From positions 1 through 28,288 of the forward strand of contig CALJUC010000123.1 of assembly GCA_937975585.1 (NCBI GenBank): a stretch of 28,288 bases of DNA, given 5' to 3'. The notes under the pieces are model-generated. The model was not told where the DNA came from and ran no database searches. It saw nothing but the letters and a program-made list of their open reading frames with translations. The translations under genes were made by a program, and so were the position numbers. Below, piece after piece: positions 8,474 through 14,577 of this stretch. Each line of letters starts with the position of its first letter. The stretch's first letter is position 1. Source of the stretch: an uncultured Moraxella sp. Its GTDB lineage: Bacteria > Pseudomonadota > Gammaproteobacteria > Pseudomonadales > Moraxellaceae.

Positions 8474-8504
8474 TTGATAACTGCAAAGGTTATCATTTTA
8501 TAAC
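8474..8504 (+). promoter_or_regulatory. Candidate promoter with internal inverted repeat before the 27-codon ORF
   Basis: TTGATA (8474-8479) and TATAAC (8499-8504, 19-base spacer) or TTATAA (8498-8503, 18-base spacer) may form a promoter. The spacer is almost filled by TGATAAC-N7-GTTATCA (8475-8495), which could be an operator. It lies about 95 bases before the small ORF. Confidence 0.35.
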
Positions 8505-8597
8505 TAAAGCAATAATGATTAAACGAAGTAGTACAAGTGGAAAAAACCGTCTTGGCACTGACTGGTCAGGACATAGGAAACAAAAGGGAGTAATACC

Positions 8598-8681
8598 ATG
8601 TTAGATATGTTAAACGAAGCATTTGATCTAGAGCCAGAAATTGTATTTTTGGATGAAGGTGATGATGCGGTAGAGATGTAA
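8598..8681 (+). CDS. Very acidic 27-residue small protein (hypothetical)
   Basis: ATG at 8598 is preceded by AAAAGGGAG with good spacing, one of the strongest ribosome binding sites in the window. The 27 residues begin MLDMLNEAFDLEPEIVFLD; the whole peptide has ten Asp/Glu and no Lys, Arg or His, giving a net charge near -10. It is not hydrophobic and has no signal peptide. A candidate promoter lies upstream and a strong terminator 77 bases downstream, so the stretch resembles a complete small transcription unit. An 18-codon GTG frame (8537-8593) ends inside the ribosome binding site region, five bases before this ATG. I do not recognise the peptide. It could be a small regulatory protein, or merely an ORF within a small RNA. 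Confidence 0.5.
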   Translation: MLDMLNEAFDLEPEIVFLDEGDDAVEM

Positions 8682-8757
8682 ACATTACATCATAATCAAT
8701 TACGTTTCGCGATAGCGTATTGATTTTACCAAAGGCTGTATCACTTATCGCATCGTC

Positions 8758-8794
8758 AACCGCTTAAAGTTAATTTAAGCGGTTTGTTTTTTTT
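8758..8794 (+). terminator. Strong rho-independent terminator after the 27-codon ORF
   Basis: Stem AACCGCTTAAA / TTTAAGCGGTT (11 bp), 5-base loop, then TGTTTTTTTT. The T tract is only on the plus-strand side, so it serves plus-strand transcription and not the convergent gene at 8807. Confidence 0.9.
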
Positions 8795-8806
8795 GGAATA
8801 AATAAT

Positions 8807-9772
8807 TTATTGTGCTGCGGCGCTAGCTGGCATTTGCATGTTATTGGGCATCGTATGATTCATCATGCCGTGATTCATATTAGCGTGGTCCATTTGGTTC
8901 ATATCATGGGGCATATTGTTTGGCATTGTGCCAGACGCCGGCATTGCGGTAGAGGCCATGCCATTCATTTGATGCTGCATTTGGCTGTGATCCATTTGAC
9001 TATGATTCATTCCTGGTTGCATCGCCGGTTGGCTCATGGTGGTAGCACTCATCGCACCGTGATTCATACCGGCATGATTCATTTGACTGCCATTACCGTG
9101 CATTGCTTTCATTGCCATCGGGATAAAAATCACCGCCAATCCGGATAACACCATAATAACGCCATTTAACTGGCGTAAGCGAAAGGTCTTAATTTTGTGC
9201 TGTAATACGCCAACGGCTTTTTGCGTGGCAATTAGCATCGGCATGGTGCCTAACCCAAACACAAACATCAACAATGCACCTGTGGTAATATCATGACCCA
9301 CTACTGCCATCAATAAGGCGCCATAGACCAAGCCACAAGGTAAGAATCCCCATAATAAACCCGCCATTAACGCTTTAGGGAAACTATCAATCGGGAAAAC
9401 TTTTTTGCGAATGGGTGACATCGATTGCCATAGACGCATGCCAAGTTTTTCCAAGTGATTGAGTAATGGTAAGCCAAACATGGTCAGACCGATTAAAATC
9501 AACACCACACCAATCAAAATACGTGGCAAGCTATTGCCAACCCATAATGGTTGTAACACAGTAGCACCGATAATGCCGCCAATTAAGCCTAAAATTGCAT
9601 AACTAATCAATCGCCCCAAATGATAGGTCAGCATCAAGGCATTCTTCTTGGCAGGAGATACGCCCTGCATCGATAGTCCAAACGCTGTTACGATACCACC
9701 ACACATGCCAAGACAGTGCGGTGAACCAAAAAAGCCCATGGCAAATGCTGCAACCAATAGCGCCCAACTCAT
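8807..9772 (-). CDS. DsbD/TauE-SafE-like membrane protein with Met/His-rich C-terminal tail
   Basis: Polytopic inner-membrane protein of the group usually annotated 'sulfite exporter TauE/SafE family', related to the DsbD/CcdA membrane core, often found beside cbb3-oxidase assembly genes. Of 321 residues, about 1-220 form six or so membrane segments with SPHCLGMCGG (Cys20, Cys24) in the first and WGFLPCGLVYGALL (Cys146) in a later one. The last 100 residues (about 222-321) are a low-complexity tail with about 22 Met and 10 His in NHxxM/DHxxM-type units and no Cys, suggesting copper or silver binding. ATG at 9772 is chosen over a TTG at 9784 because GGAGG lies just upstream of it. It follows ccoS on the same strand with a 133-base gap. 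A role in copper supply or thiol transfer to cbb3 oxidase is inference. Confidence 0.8.
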   Translation of the reverse strand: MSWALLVAAFAMGFFGSPHCLGMCGGIVTAFGLSMQGVSPAKKNALMLTYHLGRLISYAILGLIGGIIGATVLQPLWVGNSLPRILIGVVLILIGLTMFGLPLLNHLEKLGMRLWQSMSPIRKKVFPIDSFPKALMAGLLWGFLPCGLVYGALLMAVVGHDITTGALLMFVFGLGTMPMLIATQKAVGVLQHKIKTFRLRQLNGVIMVLSGLAVIFIPMAMKAMHGNGSQMNHAGMNHGAMSATTMSQPAMQPGMNHSQMDHSQMQHQMNGMASTAMPASGTMPNNMPHDMNQMDHANMNHGMMNHTMPNNMQMPASAAAQ

Positions 9773-9905
9773 GGTTTCCTCCAAGGTATAAAATATAGCA
9801 ACAACTTCCGCTTTATATCAGCTAATCGCGTCGTTACATTGGTGTAATAGTTATGTTATAGCGTCATATCAGCCTATATGTGTACACTGACAAGAAAGTA
9901 TCTGT

Positions 9906-10169
9906 TTAAGTAGAGGGTGACTGATCAGTATCGCGTTTAGCGGCCGAATCCGTGGCGATAGCCTGCTCGACAGCATTATCGTTATCAGGGGTAGTCGTAG
10001 GGGGTGTGTTTAATTGTTGGCGACGAAATTGACGATCGTCTAAGATAATGCGTTGACCCTCATTATCGAGGTCATCGAATTGGCGCGATTTAATCGCGTA
10101 GTAAATGGCAAAAATGGCAAAGATAAATAACATTAAGCTGATAGGGACTAAAAAATAGATACTTTGCAT
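9906..10169 (-). CDS. ccoS: cbb3-type cytochrome oxidase assembly protein CcoS
   Basis: CcoS is a small membrane protein needed for assembly of active cbb3 cytochrome c oxidase, probably for cofactor insertion. Seen: one N-terminal membrane segment (about 4-24) followed at once by YYAIKSRQFDDLDNEGQRII, the family signature (aromatic/charged boundary, QFDDL, then an R-I-L-D-D stretch). The C-terminal half (about 50-87) is a polar Thr/Asp-rich tail with no family match and is longer than in most CcoS. ATG at 10169 fits the usual N-terminus (short residue run then IYFLVP); in-frame GTG codons at 10178 and 10181 would add four residues. The oxidase subunit genes ccoNOPQ are not in this window. 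It is first in a likely two-gene unit with the Met/His-tailed protein. Confidence 0.88.
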   Translation of the reverse strand: MQSIYFLVPISLMLFIFAIFAIYYAIKSRQFDDLDNEGQRIILDDRQFRRQQLNTPPTTTPDNDNAVEQAIATDSAAKRDTDQSPST

Positions 10170-10210
10170 CTGTGGCACCACATGATATATATTTTAATAT
10201 ATTGTTGTGA

Positions 10211-10240
10211 ATTATACGTCATTTTGTCGAAAACTGACAG
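10211..10240 (-). promoter_or_regulatory. Candidate promoter for ccoS
   Basis: On the minus strand, CTGTCA (10240-10235), 18 bases, TATAAT (10216-10211). Transcription would start near 10204, about 35 bases before the chosen ATG. No FNR-type TTGAT-N4-ATCAA box is seen nearby, although cbb3 genes are often FNR-controlled. Confidence 0.55.
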
Positions 10241-10504
10241 CAGTTTATCAGAATAAAGTTTATTATCAAGCCTTTATCATTTAGTCGTCTATGGCATTAA
10301 GATTTAGAGTCTTTGAAATATGATTTAATGCTAAATTTAACGACTACATTTTATCTATAAGGCAAATGGCAATTTTACTGAAAACTGAAGTTTGGTCGGA
10401 TGGTCTTAAAACAGCGTTATTGGATTATATTTACAAATCAAGTAGGTTGAATACAATTTTGATAAGCTCAACTACATTTGCTCAATTTTTGCTAATAGTG
10501 AAAA

Positions 10505-10513
10505 TGTTATAAT
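10505..10513 (+). promoter_or_regulatory. Extended -10 promoter for the rhodanese-like gene
   Basis: TGTTATAAT is an extended -10 (TGnTATAAT) about 120 bases before the ATG at 10633; the -35 region is only A/T rich. A short inverted repeat GTTAT-N10-ATAAC (10506-10525) overlaps it. TTGACT (10541) is a second possible -35 without a convincing -10. Otherwise the 10170-10632 gap is AT-rich and holds no gene that I can support. Confidence 0.45.
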
Positions 10514-10632
10514 ATGAGTCATAACATATACTGTGCAACCTTGACTGATTCCTAAGTCTTTGTTTTGATAAAATGGCAAGTTAGCACAGTTATGTTTGAA
10601 GCATATAAATTAACAACGATTAGGACAATGCT

Positions 10633-11004
10633 ATGTCATCCATCTTTACTAAAATGCGTGAGCGTGGCATTCAAATGCCTGCTGCTTCCTTAAGTGTTTT
10701 TAAACCGACTAAAAAGCATTTGCTTGCACTGTCTGCTGCAGTATTGGTAGGGACTATGGTCCTACCATTAACGGCAAATGCAGCAACTTTTGTCATTGAT
10801 GTGCGCACGCCAGAAGAGTACCAAGTGTCTCATCCAGCGGGGGCGATTAACATTCCGTATCATCAGATTGTGGAAAAAATCGCTAATCAAGGCGTGAGCA
10901 AGACAGATACGATAAAAGTCTATAGCCGCGGTGGCAGTCGTGCTGAACAAGCTAAGAATACGCTAATGGCGGCTGGCTATACCAAAGTCGAAATCCATAA
11001 ATAA
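10633..11004 (+). CDS. Exported rhodanese-like protein lacking the catalytic Cys
   Basis: A 123-residue protein with a positively charged N-region, a hydrophobic segment (about 29-48) and TANA-A, a likely signal-peptide cleavage near residue 50, so it should be periplasmic like PspE. The mature part is a single rhodanese domain: FVIDVRTPEEY (53-63), HPAGAINIPY (67-76), then the active-site loop VYSRGGSRAEQA (96-107). In active rhodaneses this loop is YC-x4-R-S/A; here Cys is replaced by Ser98 (codon AGC). Sulfurtransferase activity is therefore doubtful, although Arg103 and the loop length are kept. It ends soon after GYTKVEIHK, without the usual GG-L-x-W tail. A moderate AGGA precedes the ATG by eight bases. 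It converges on the ydcF-like gene with 17 bases between stops and no visible terminator. Confidence 0.85.
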   Translation: MSSIFTKMRERGIQMPAASLSVFKPTKKHLLALSAAVLVGTMVLPLTANAATFVIDVRTPEEYQVSHPAGAINIPYHQIVEKIANQGVSKTDTIKVYSRGGSRAEQAKNTLMAAGYTKVEIHK

Positions 11005-11021
11005 GCTAATCATAAAGCACA

Positions 11022-11693
11022 CTATTTAGAGCGGCATTCTGCCTGTGGGTAAAATATATCACGGGTAAAGGCGAGCATTTCATAAGTCGCACGCCGAGAA
11101 TGTTGTAGATTGGCCGTAAGATTTGACCACTGGGTTGGCTTAGGTAATGGGGCAGAACTTGGTAACGTGGCTATGCCATTTAAGGCAAATTGGCGGCGTG
11201 CACGATTCATATGATAGGGGTCAGTGACTAAGATAACGTTACTGACCTTTATTGTTTGTGCGGTGAATTTTGCATTTTCACAGGTGTTAAAGCTTTTAGT
11301 TTCAGGTACGACCCACCAAATATTATGCTGTTGTAACCACCGCATCATCCAGGGTGATTCTTTACCACTCACGATGATAGGTAGTTGAAAACGTTGGTAT
11401 AGTTGTTCGGCTTGTTCAAGTCGAGCACGGGTATATTGATTGATAACGATATCGTTTTGACGGTTATTGGTCAAGCCACCGCCTAACACGACAATCGCTG
11501 TTGGGGGCTGTTGCAAGCGTGCATTGTTTGGCAAGCCTAACTGATTAAGGACGAATAACAGCGCCTGTGAATACACAGGGGTAAATAAACTAATAATCAA
11601 CAGGCAGCCTAAGACAATGGCAACTGTGATAAAGCTACCTAACGTGCTAATGACAAAGGCAAGCATCTTAATGAGTTTGGCGAATACGTCCAT
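11022..11693 (-). CDS. YdcF-like (DUF218) membrane-anchored protein
   Basis: DUF218/YdcF/SanA-ElyC family protein; members affect envelope integrity, and E. coli ElyC influences peptidoglycan and lipid-carrier metabolism. Seen in about 223 residues: an N-terminal hydrophobic segment (about 9-45), then AIVVLGGGL at the start of the DUF218 domain, a conserved ENAKFTA helix, VILVTDPYHMNRARRQF (family VTxxxHMxRA motif), and a C-terminal helix with TYEMLAFTRD. The longest frame starts at a TTG (11702); ATG at 11693 is preferred and overlaps the murB 3' end by 26 bases, while ATG at 11666 would give no overlap but lacks a ribosome binding site. The overlap implies one transcript with murB, which makes a cell-wall role attractive but unproven. 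Confidence 0.82.
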   Translation of the reverse strand: MDVFAKLIKMLAFVISTLGSFITVAIVLGCLLIISLFTPVYSQALLFVLNQLGLPNNARLQQPPTAIVVLGGGLTNNRQNDIVINQYTRARLEQAEQLYQRFQLPIIVSGKESPWMMRWLQQHNIWWVVPETKSFNTCENAKFTAQTIKVSNVILVTDPYHMNRARRQFALNGIATLPSSAPLPKPTQWSNLTANLQHSRRATYEMLAFTRDIFYPQAECRSK

Positions 11694-12816
11694 CCGACTC
11701 AATCCATACTGGCTCTGGTTCTAGCATTACCCCAAACTGCTGATAAACCGTTTGCTGAATTAAAGTCATGGTACGCTCGATATCAGCTTGGGTGGCAACC
11801 TGCGGCGCATGGTTGGTTAATACCAATGCTTGATGAATATGGGTCAAAATTGGTGCAATGCCTTTACCTTTTAGCCCTGCCTGATCAATAAGCCAACCCG
11901 CCGCCAATTTGACTTTGCCAGTTGCTTGGCCTTGTTGATTCTTAACTGGATAATGCACGAGCGTTGGAAAACGTTGTAATAGCGTTTGGGCATCCGCTGC
12001 ATCAACGATTGGGTTTTTAAAGAAGCTACCACAATTAGGTAATTCATGGGTGTCAGGAATTTTGCTTTGGCGAATTTGGATAATCGCGTGCATGGTATCA
12101 ATAGGCGTAATCACTGAATTGTCTAGACTAGTCCCTAAACGCTGATTGGCATATTGCGCGGCTACCTTAGCAACATCACCATATTGCACATTAACATTCG
12201 GATTTTTATGCAGTCTAAAAGTAACGCTAGTAATTAACCATTGGCCAACTTCACGCTTAAACCGGCTGTCACGATACGCAAATTCACAGTCAGCATTGGA
12301 TAAAGTCTTAAAGGTTAACGTTGGAATATGAAACGCCGTTACTGATTCAATCACATCTTCAACTTGCACACCATAAGCGCCAATATTTTGTACAGGACTT
12401 GCGCCGACCCAACTTGGGATAAGCGCCAAATTTTCCAGACCATACCAACCTTGCGTCACGGTAGACACCACAAGATCATGCCATTGTTCGCCTGCCATCA
12501 CTTCTAAGCGTACTGTTTGGTCGTCTTCTTCTAGGACAGTTTGACCATGTAAGGTTGGCGTAATGACAGTCACATCTAATAGCTCTGGCAGCAGCGAGTT
12601 ACTACCATTCGAGATAATCACGAAACGTTGTTGCTGCTGTTGCAATCTGGCAAATAACGGCTGTATCTCATCCACATGGTGTAATTGAATCAACTCACGT
12701 GCATGGCTGGCAAGTGCCATTGTACTTAATTGACTGATATCAACATAATTATCAGGAATATTCATACCTGTGGAAATGGACGCGCTAGCGTCAACGGTCA
12801 AAGTCATAGTTACCAT
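11668..12816 (-). CDS. murB: UDP-N-acetylenolpyruvoylglucosamine reductase MurB
   Basis: Cytoplasmic FAD enzyme that reduces UDP-GlcNAc-enolpyruvate to UDP-MurNAc with NADPH, the second committed step of peptidoglycan synthesis. It is the type I form, 382 residues (E. coli 342); the additional length is mainly at the N-terminus (first 20 or so residues) and in a loop. Seen: FVIISNGSNSLLPE as FAD-binding region, GLENLALIPSWVGASPVQNIGAYGV, FAYRDSRFK with the conserved Tyr and Arg, NCGSFFKNP with the catalytic Ser264, and LEPEPVW near the C-terminus with the conserved Glu (368). No good ribosome binding site is seen at 12816; ATGs at 12807 and 12765 are possible true starts. It lies 84 bases after the tyrosine phosphatase gene and overlaps the ydcF-like gene. 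Confidence 0.95.
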   Translation of the reverse strand: MVTMTLTVDASASISTGMNIPDNYVDISQLSTMALASHARELIQLHHVDEIQPLFARLQQQQQRFVIISNGSNSLLPELLDVTVITPTLHGQTVLEEDDQTVRLEVMAGEQWHDLVVSTVTQGWYGLENLALIPSWVGASPVQNIGAYGVQVEDVIESVTAFHIPTLTFKTLSNADCEFAYRDSRFKREVGQWLITSVTFRLHKNPNVNVQYGDVAKVAAQYANQRLGTSLDNSVITPIDTMHAIIQIRQSKIPDTHELPNCGSFFKNPIVDAADAQTLLQRFPTLVHYPVKNQQGQATGKVKLAAGWLIDQAGLKGKGIAPILTHIHQALVLTNHAPQVATQADIERTMTLIQQTVYQQFGVMLEPEPVWIESDGRIRQTH

Positions 12817-12900
12817 CGTTAACTAAGGGAAAAGAAAAAATAGGGGAGCAGATTGCCTTATTAGCAGTTACTACATTACAAATGTCATAGCTGCGTTGAA

Positions 12901-13392
12901 TTAACCATAACACTGCCAAAATGTTGCCCACGCATCGGCTGAGGATTCGATTTGGTCTAGCACACGCTCAAAGTCGTCATCATCGCCATAATAAGGGTCT
13001 GGTACAGCTTGCCCGCAATAATTCGGGTCATGCTCACTGAATAATGCCAAGTTTGCCAATGGTCGACCGTTACCATCTTGCTCTGGTAACATCGCGCGCA
13101 TAATCTGTAACTCAGCGAGGTTTTGCTCATCCATCGCCAACATCAAATCAAAGTCATAAAAATCAGCTGATGTTACGCCACGGGCGGTCAATTTGCTTAA
13201 GTTATAGCCGCGCGCTTTGGCGTGTTGCTGTGCGCGTTTATCCGGTGCTTGCCCTGTATGTGCATCACTGGTACCTGCAGAGTCTATACGAATTGGGTTA
13301 CCTAGCATCGCAAACTTTTGCCGTAATACTTCCTCGGCAGTGGGGGAACGACAGATATTACCTAGACAGACACAAAGAATCGATTCAGGCAT
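12901..13392 (-). CDS. Low-molecular-weight protein-tyrosine phosphatase
   Basis: Cytoplasmic LMW-PTP; bacterial members often dephosphorylate BY-kinases that control capsule or exopolysaccharide export. No kinase gene is visible in the window. With ATG at 13392 the protein has 163 residues and begins with the P-loop: CLGNICRSPTAE, in which Cys9 is the nucleophile of C-x5-R and Arg15-Ser16 complete it. The general acid lies in DPYYGDDDDFE (Asp132). A longer frame starts at a TTG (13431), but its additional 13 residues precede the strand that normally opens the family, so the ATG is preferred; no clear ribosome binding site supports either. It precedes murB by 84 bases on the same strand, so co-transcription is likely. 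Confidence 0.92.
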   Translation of the reverse strand: MPESILCVCLGNICRSPTAEEVLRQKFAMLGNPIRIDSAGTSDAHTGQAPDKRAQQHAKARGYNLSKLTARGVTSADFYDFDLMLAMDEQNLAELQIMRAMLPEQDGNGRPLANLALFSEHDPNYCGQAVPDPYYGDDDDFERVLDQIESSADAWATFWQCYG

Positions 13393-13460
13393 CGCTGCAC
13401 TAAAATTAGAAGAGCAAAGTAGCATAGACAAAGAACCTAGTATCGCATTACAAAGCCACT

Positions 13461-13516
13461 TGTAAGTTATTCAGCGACTTACACGATAACAGCAATCCGA
13501 TAAAACATCGGAATTG
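13461..13516. repeat. Two inverted repeats upstream of the phosphatase gene
   Basis: TGTAAGT-N9-ACTTACA (13461-13483) is followed by CAATCCGAT-AAAAC-ATCGG(A)ATTG (13493-13516, one bulged base). Neither has a T tract on either strand, so they read as operator or leader structures for the minus-strand phosphatase-murB unit. No gene is supported in 13393-13719. Confidence 0.4.
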
Positions 13517-13719
13517 ATAGATAAATGACAAACTTCAATAGACTGGTAAAAACCATTGTTTTGATATTCACATGGCTAAACCATACACAAAACGCGCATA
13601 GTTTAGCATGTTTTAGCAACAACTTTCAGCAACAAGTTTGTGATATCAAATATCAGCAGGTACAACAAGCAAGGCTTAATACCGTATCACCCTATCTTAC
13701 AAGTTATAAAAATCAACCA

Positions 13720-14160
13720 TTAATAGCCTTCATCATCACTGCTATAGTGGTTGGTATGGCGAAAACGCTCTAATTGACGACGTTCCTTTTTATTGGGACG
13801 GTGGTCTGGGCGGGCAAGATTCGCCAGCTTCTTCTGCTCATTAAAAAACTCGCGTTGGCTCACGCTTTCAGGCGTTTCTTGGTAGAGCGTATTCGCAATG
13901 GTCGCATTGCCACGATTTTCTGATAGCGCTAATACTTTAACCGTTTTTTGGGTGTAACTGGTCGCTGAACCTTGACGAATCGTTAATTCATCACCAATGC
14001 CAATTTCCTTACTGACTTTAACGCGACTACCACCAAAATGGACGCGTCCAGATTCAATTGCTTCTTTGGCTAAGCTGCGAGTCCGATAAAATCTTGCGGC
14101 CCATAGCCATTTATCAATACGAACTTTTGTTTGCTTAATTGTCTGAGAATTCTTTTCCAT
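13720..14160 (-). CDS. hslR: Heat-shock protein 15 (S4-domain RNA-binding protein HslR)
   Basis: Hsp15 binds stalled 50S subunits carrying peptidyl-tRNA and helps recycle them. The 146-residue product starts MEKNSQ and carries an S4 domain with RIDKWLWAARFYRTRSLAKEAI, GRVHFGGSRVKVSKEIGIGDEL, then a family-typical basic C-terminal tail (KKERRQLERFRHTN). E. coli HslR is similar in length (133). A longer frame begins at a TTG (14199), but the residues it adds are hydrophobic, outside the family and without a ribosome binding site, so ATG at 14160 is used. It appears monocistronic. Its 3' end overlaps a plus-strand open frame that I consider spurious. Confidence 0.92.
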   Translation of the reverse strand: MEKNSQTIKQTKVRIDKWLWAARFYRTRSLAKEAIESGRVHFGGSRVKVSKEIGIGDELTIRQGSATSYTQKTVKVLALSENRGNATIANTLYQETPESVSQREFFNEQKKLANLARPDHRPNKKERRQLERFRHTNHYSSDDEGY

Positions 14161-14412
14161 TATCAATACTATCCAATATCTTATAAAAACAAATAACAAT
14201 CCAATGTACCTAACGCAAGTTAATACTCATAGTGATGAAAATCCTTTCCAAAATCGTCTATGTTAAAAATATTTAAAGTAAATTCATCTGTTTATAAATT
14301 GAAATTATTAAGAAAAATTCAAGGTTTTATCATATTTATTTGCTAAAATTATTACATTTTATCAATAATTGTTCATTTGTCGCACATTTTAATCCAGTTA
14401 AACCGATAATTA

Positions 14413-14441
14413 TTGCAACTCTTCTAAAACTTTGTTTATAT
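14413..14441 (+). promoter_or_regulatory. Candidate promoter of the adhesin gene in an AT-rich leader
   Basis: TTGCAA (14413-14418) and TTATAT (14436-14441) with a 17-base spacer is the best sigma70 match in the very AT-rich 14161-14577 gap. Downstream, CCCTCT-GTTTTTT-AGAGGG (14478-14496) is a 6-bp hairpin in the predicted leader. No gene is supported in this gap. AT-rich DNA ahead of a surface adhesin suits silencing by an H-NS-like protein, but that is inference. Confidence 0.35.
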
Positions 14442-14577
14442 GATTTAGCGGTTTTTTGTTGAATTTTTTCATAAACACCCTCTGTTTTTTAGAGGGGAAA
14501 TTCTAGTGTAAGTTTAATTCCGAATTAAATAGTAAATTTTATTCACCAGTGCTAGGGAAAGCAAAATAGGAGTCCAT

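Noticed and set aside
8810..9148. 112-codon His-rich plus-strand ORF
   Set aside because: It is the antisense shadow of the Met/His-rich tail (ATG/CAT-rich repeats give His/Met codons on both strands) and has no ribosome binding site.
10461..10473. TTGATAAGCTCAA, considered as an FNR box
   Set aside because: The half-sites are spaced one base too short for TTGAT-N4-ATCAA and the right half is incomplete.
13525..13773. 82-codon plus-strand ORF overlapping the 3' end of hslR
   Set aside because: No ribosome binding site, low-complexity composition, overlap with a certain gene on the opposite strand, and no family match that I can recognise.
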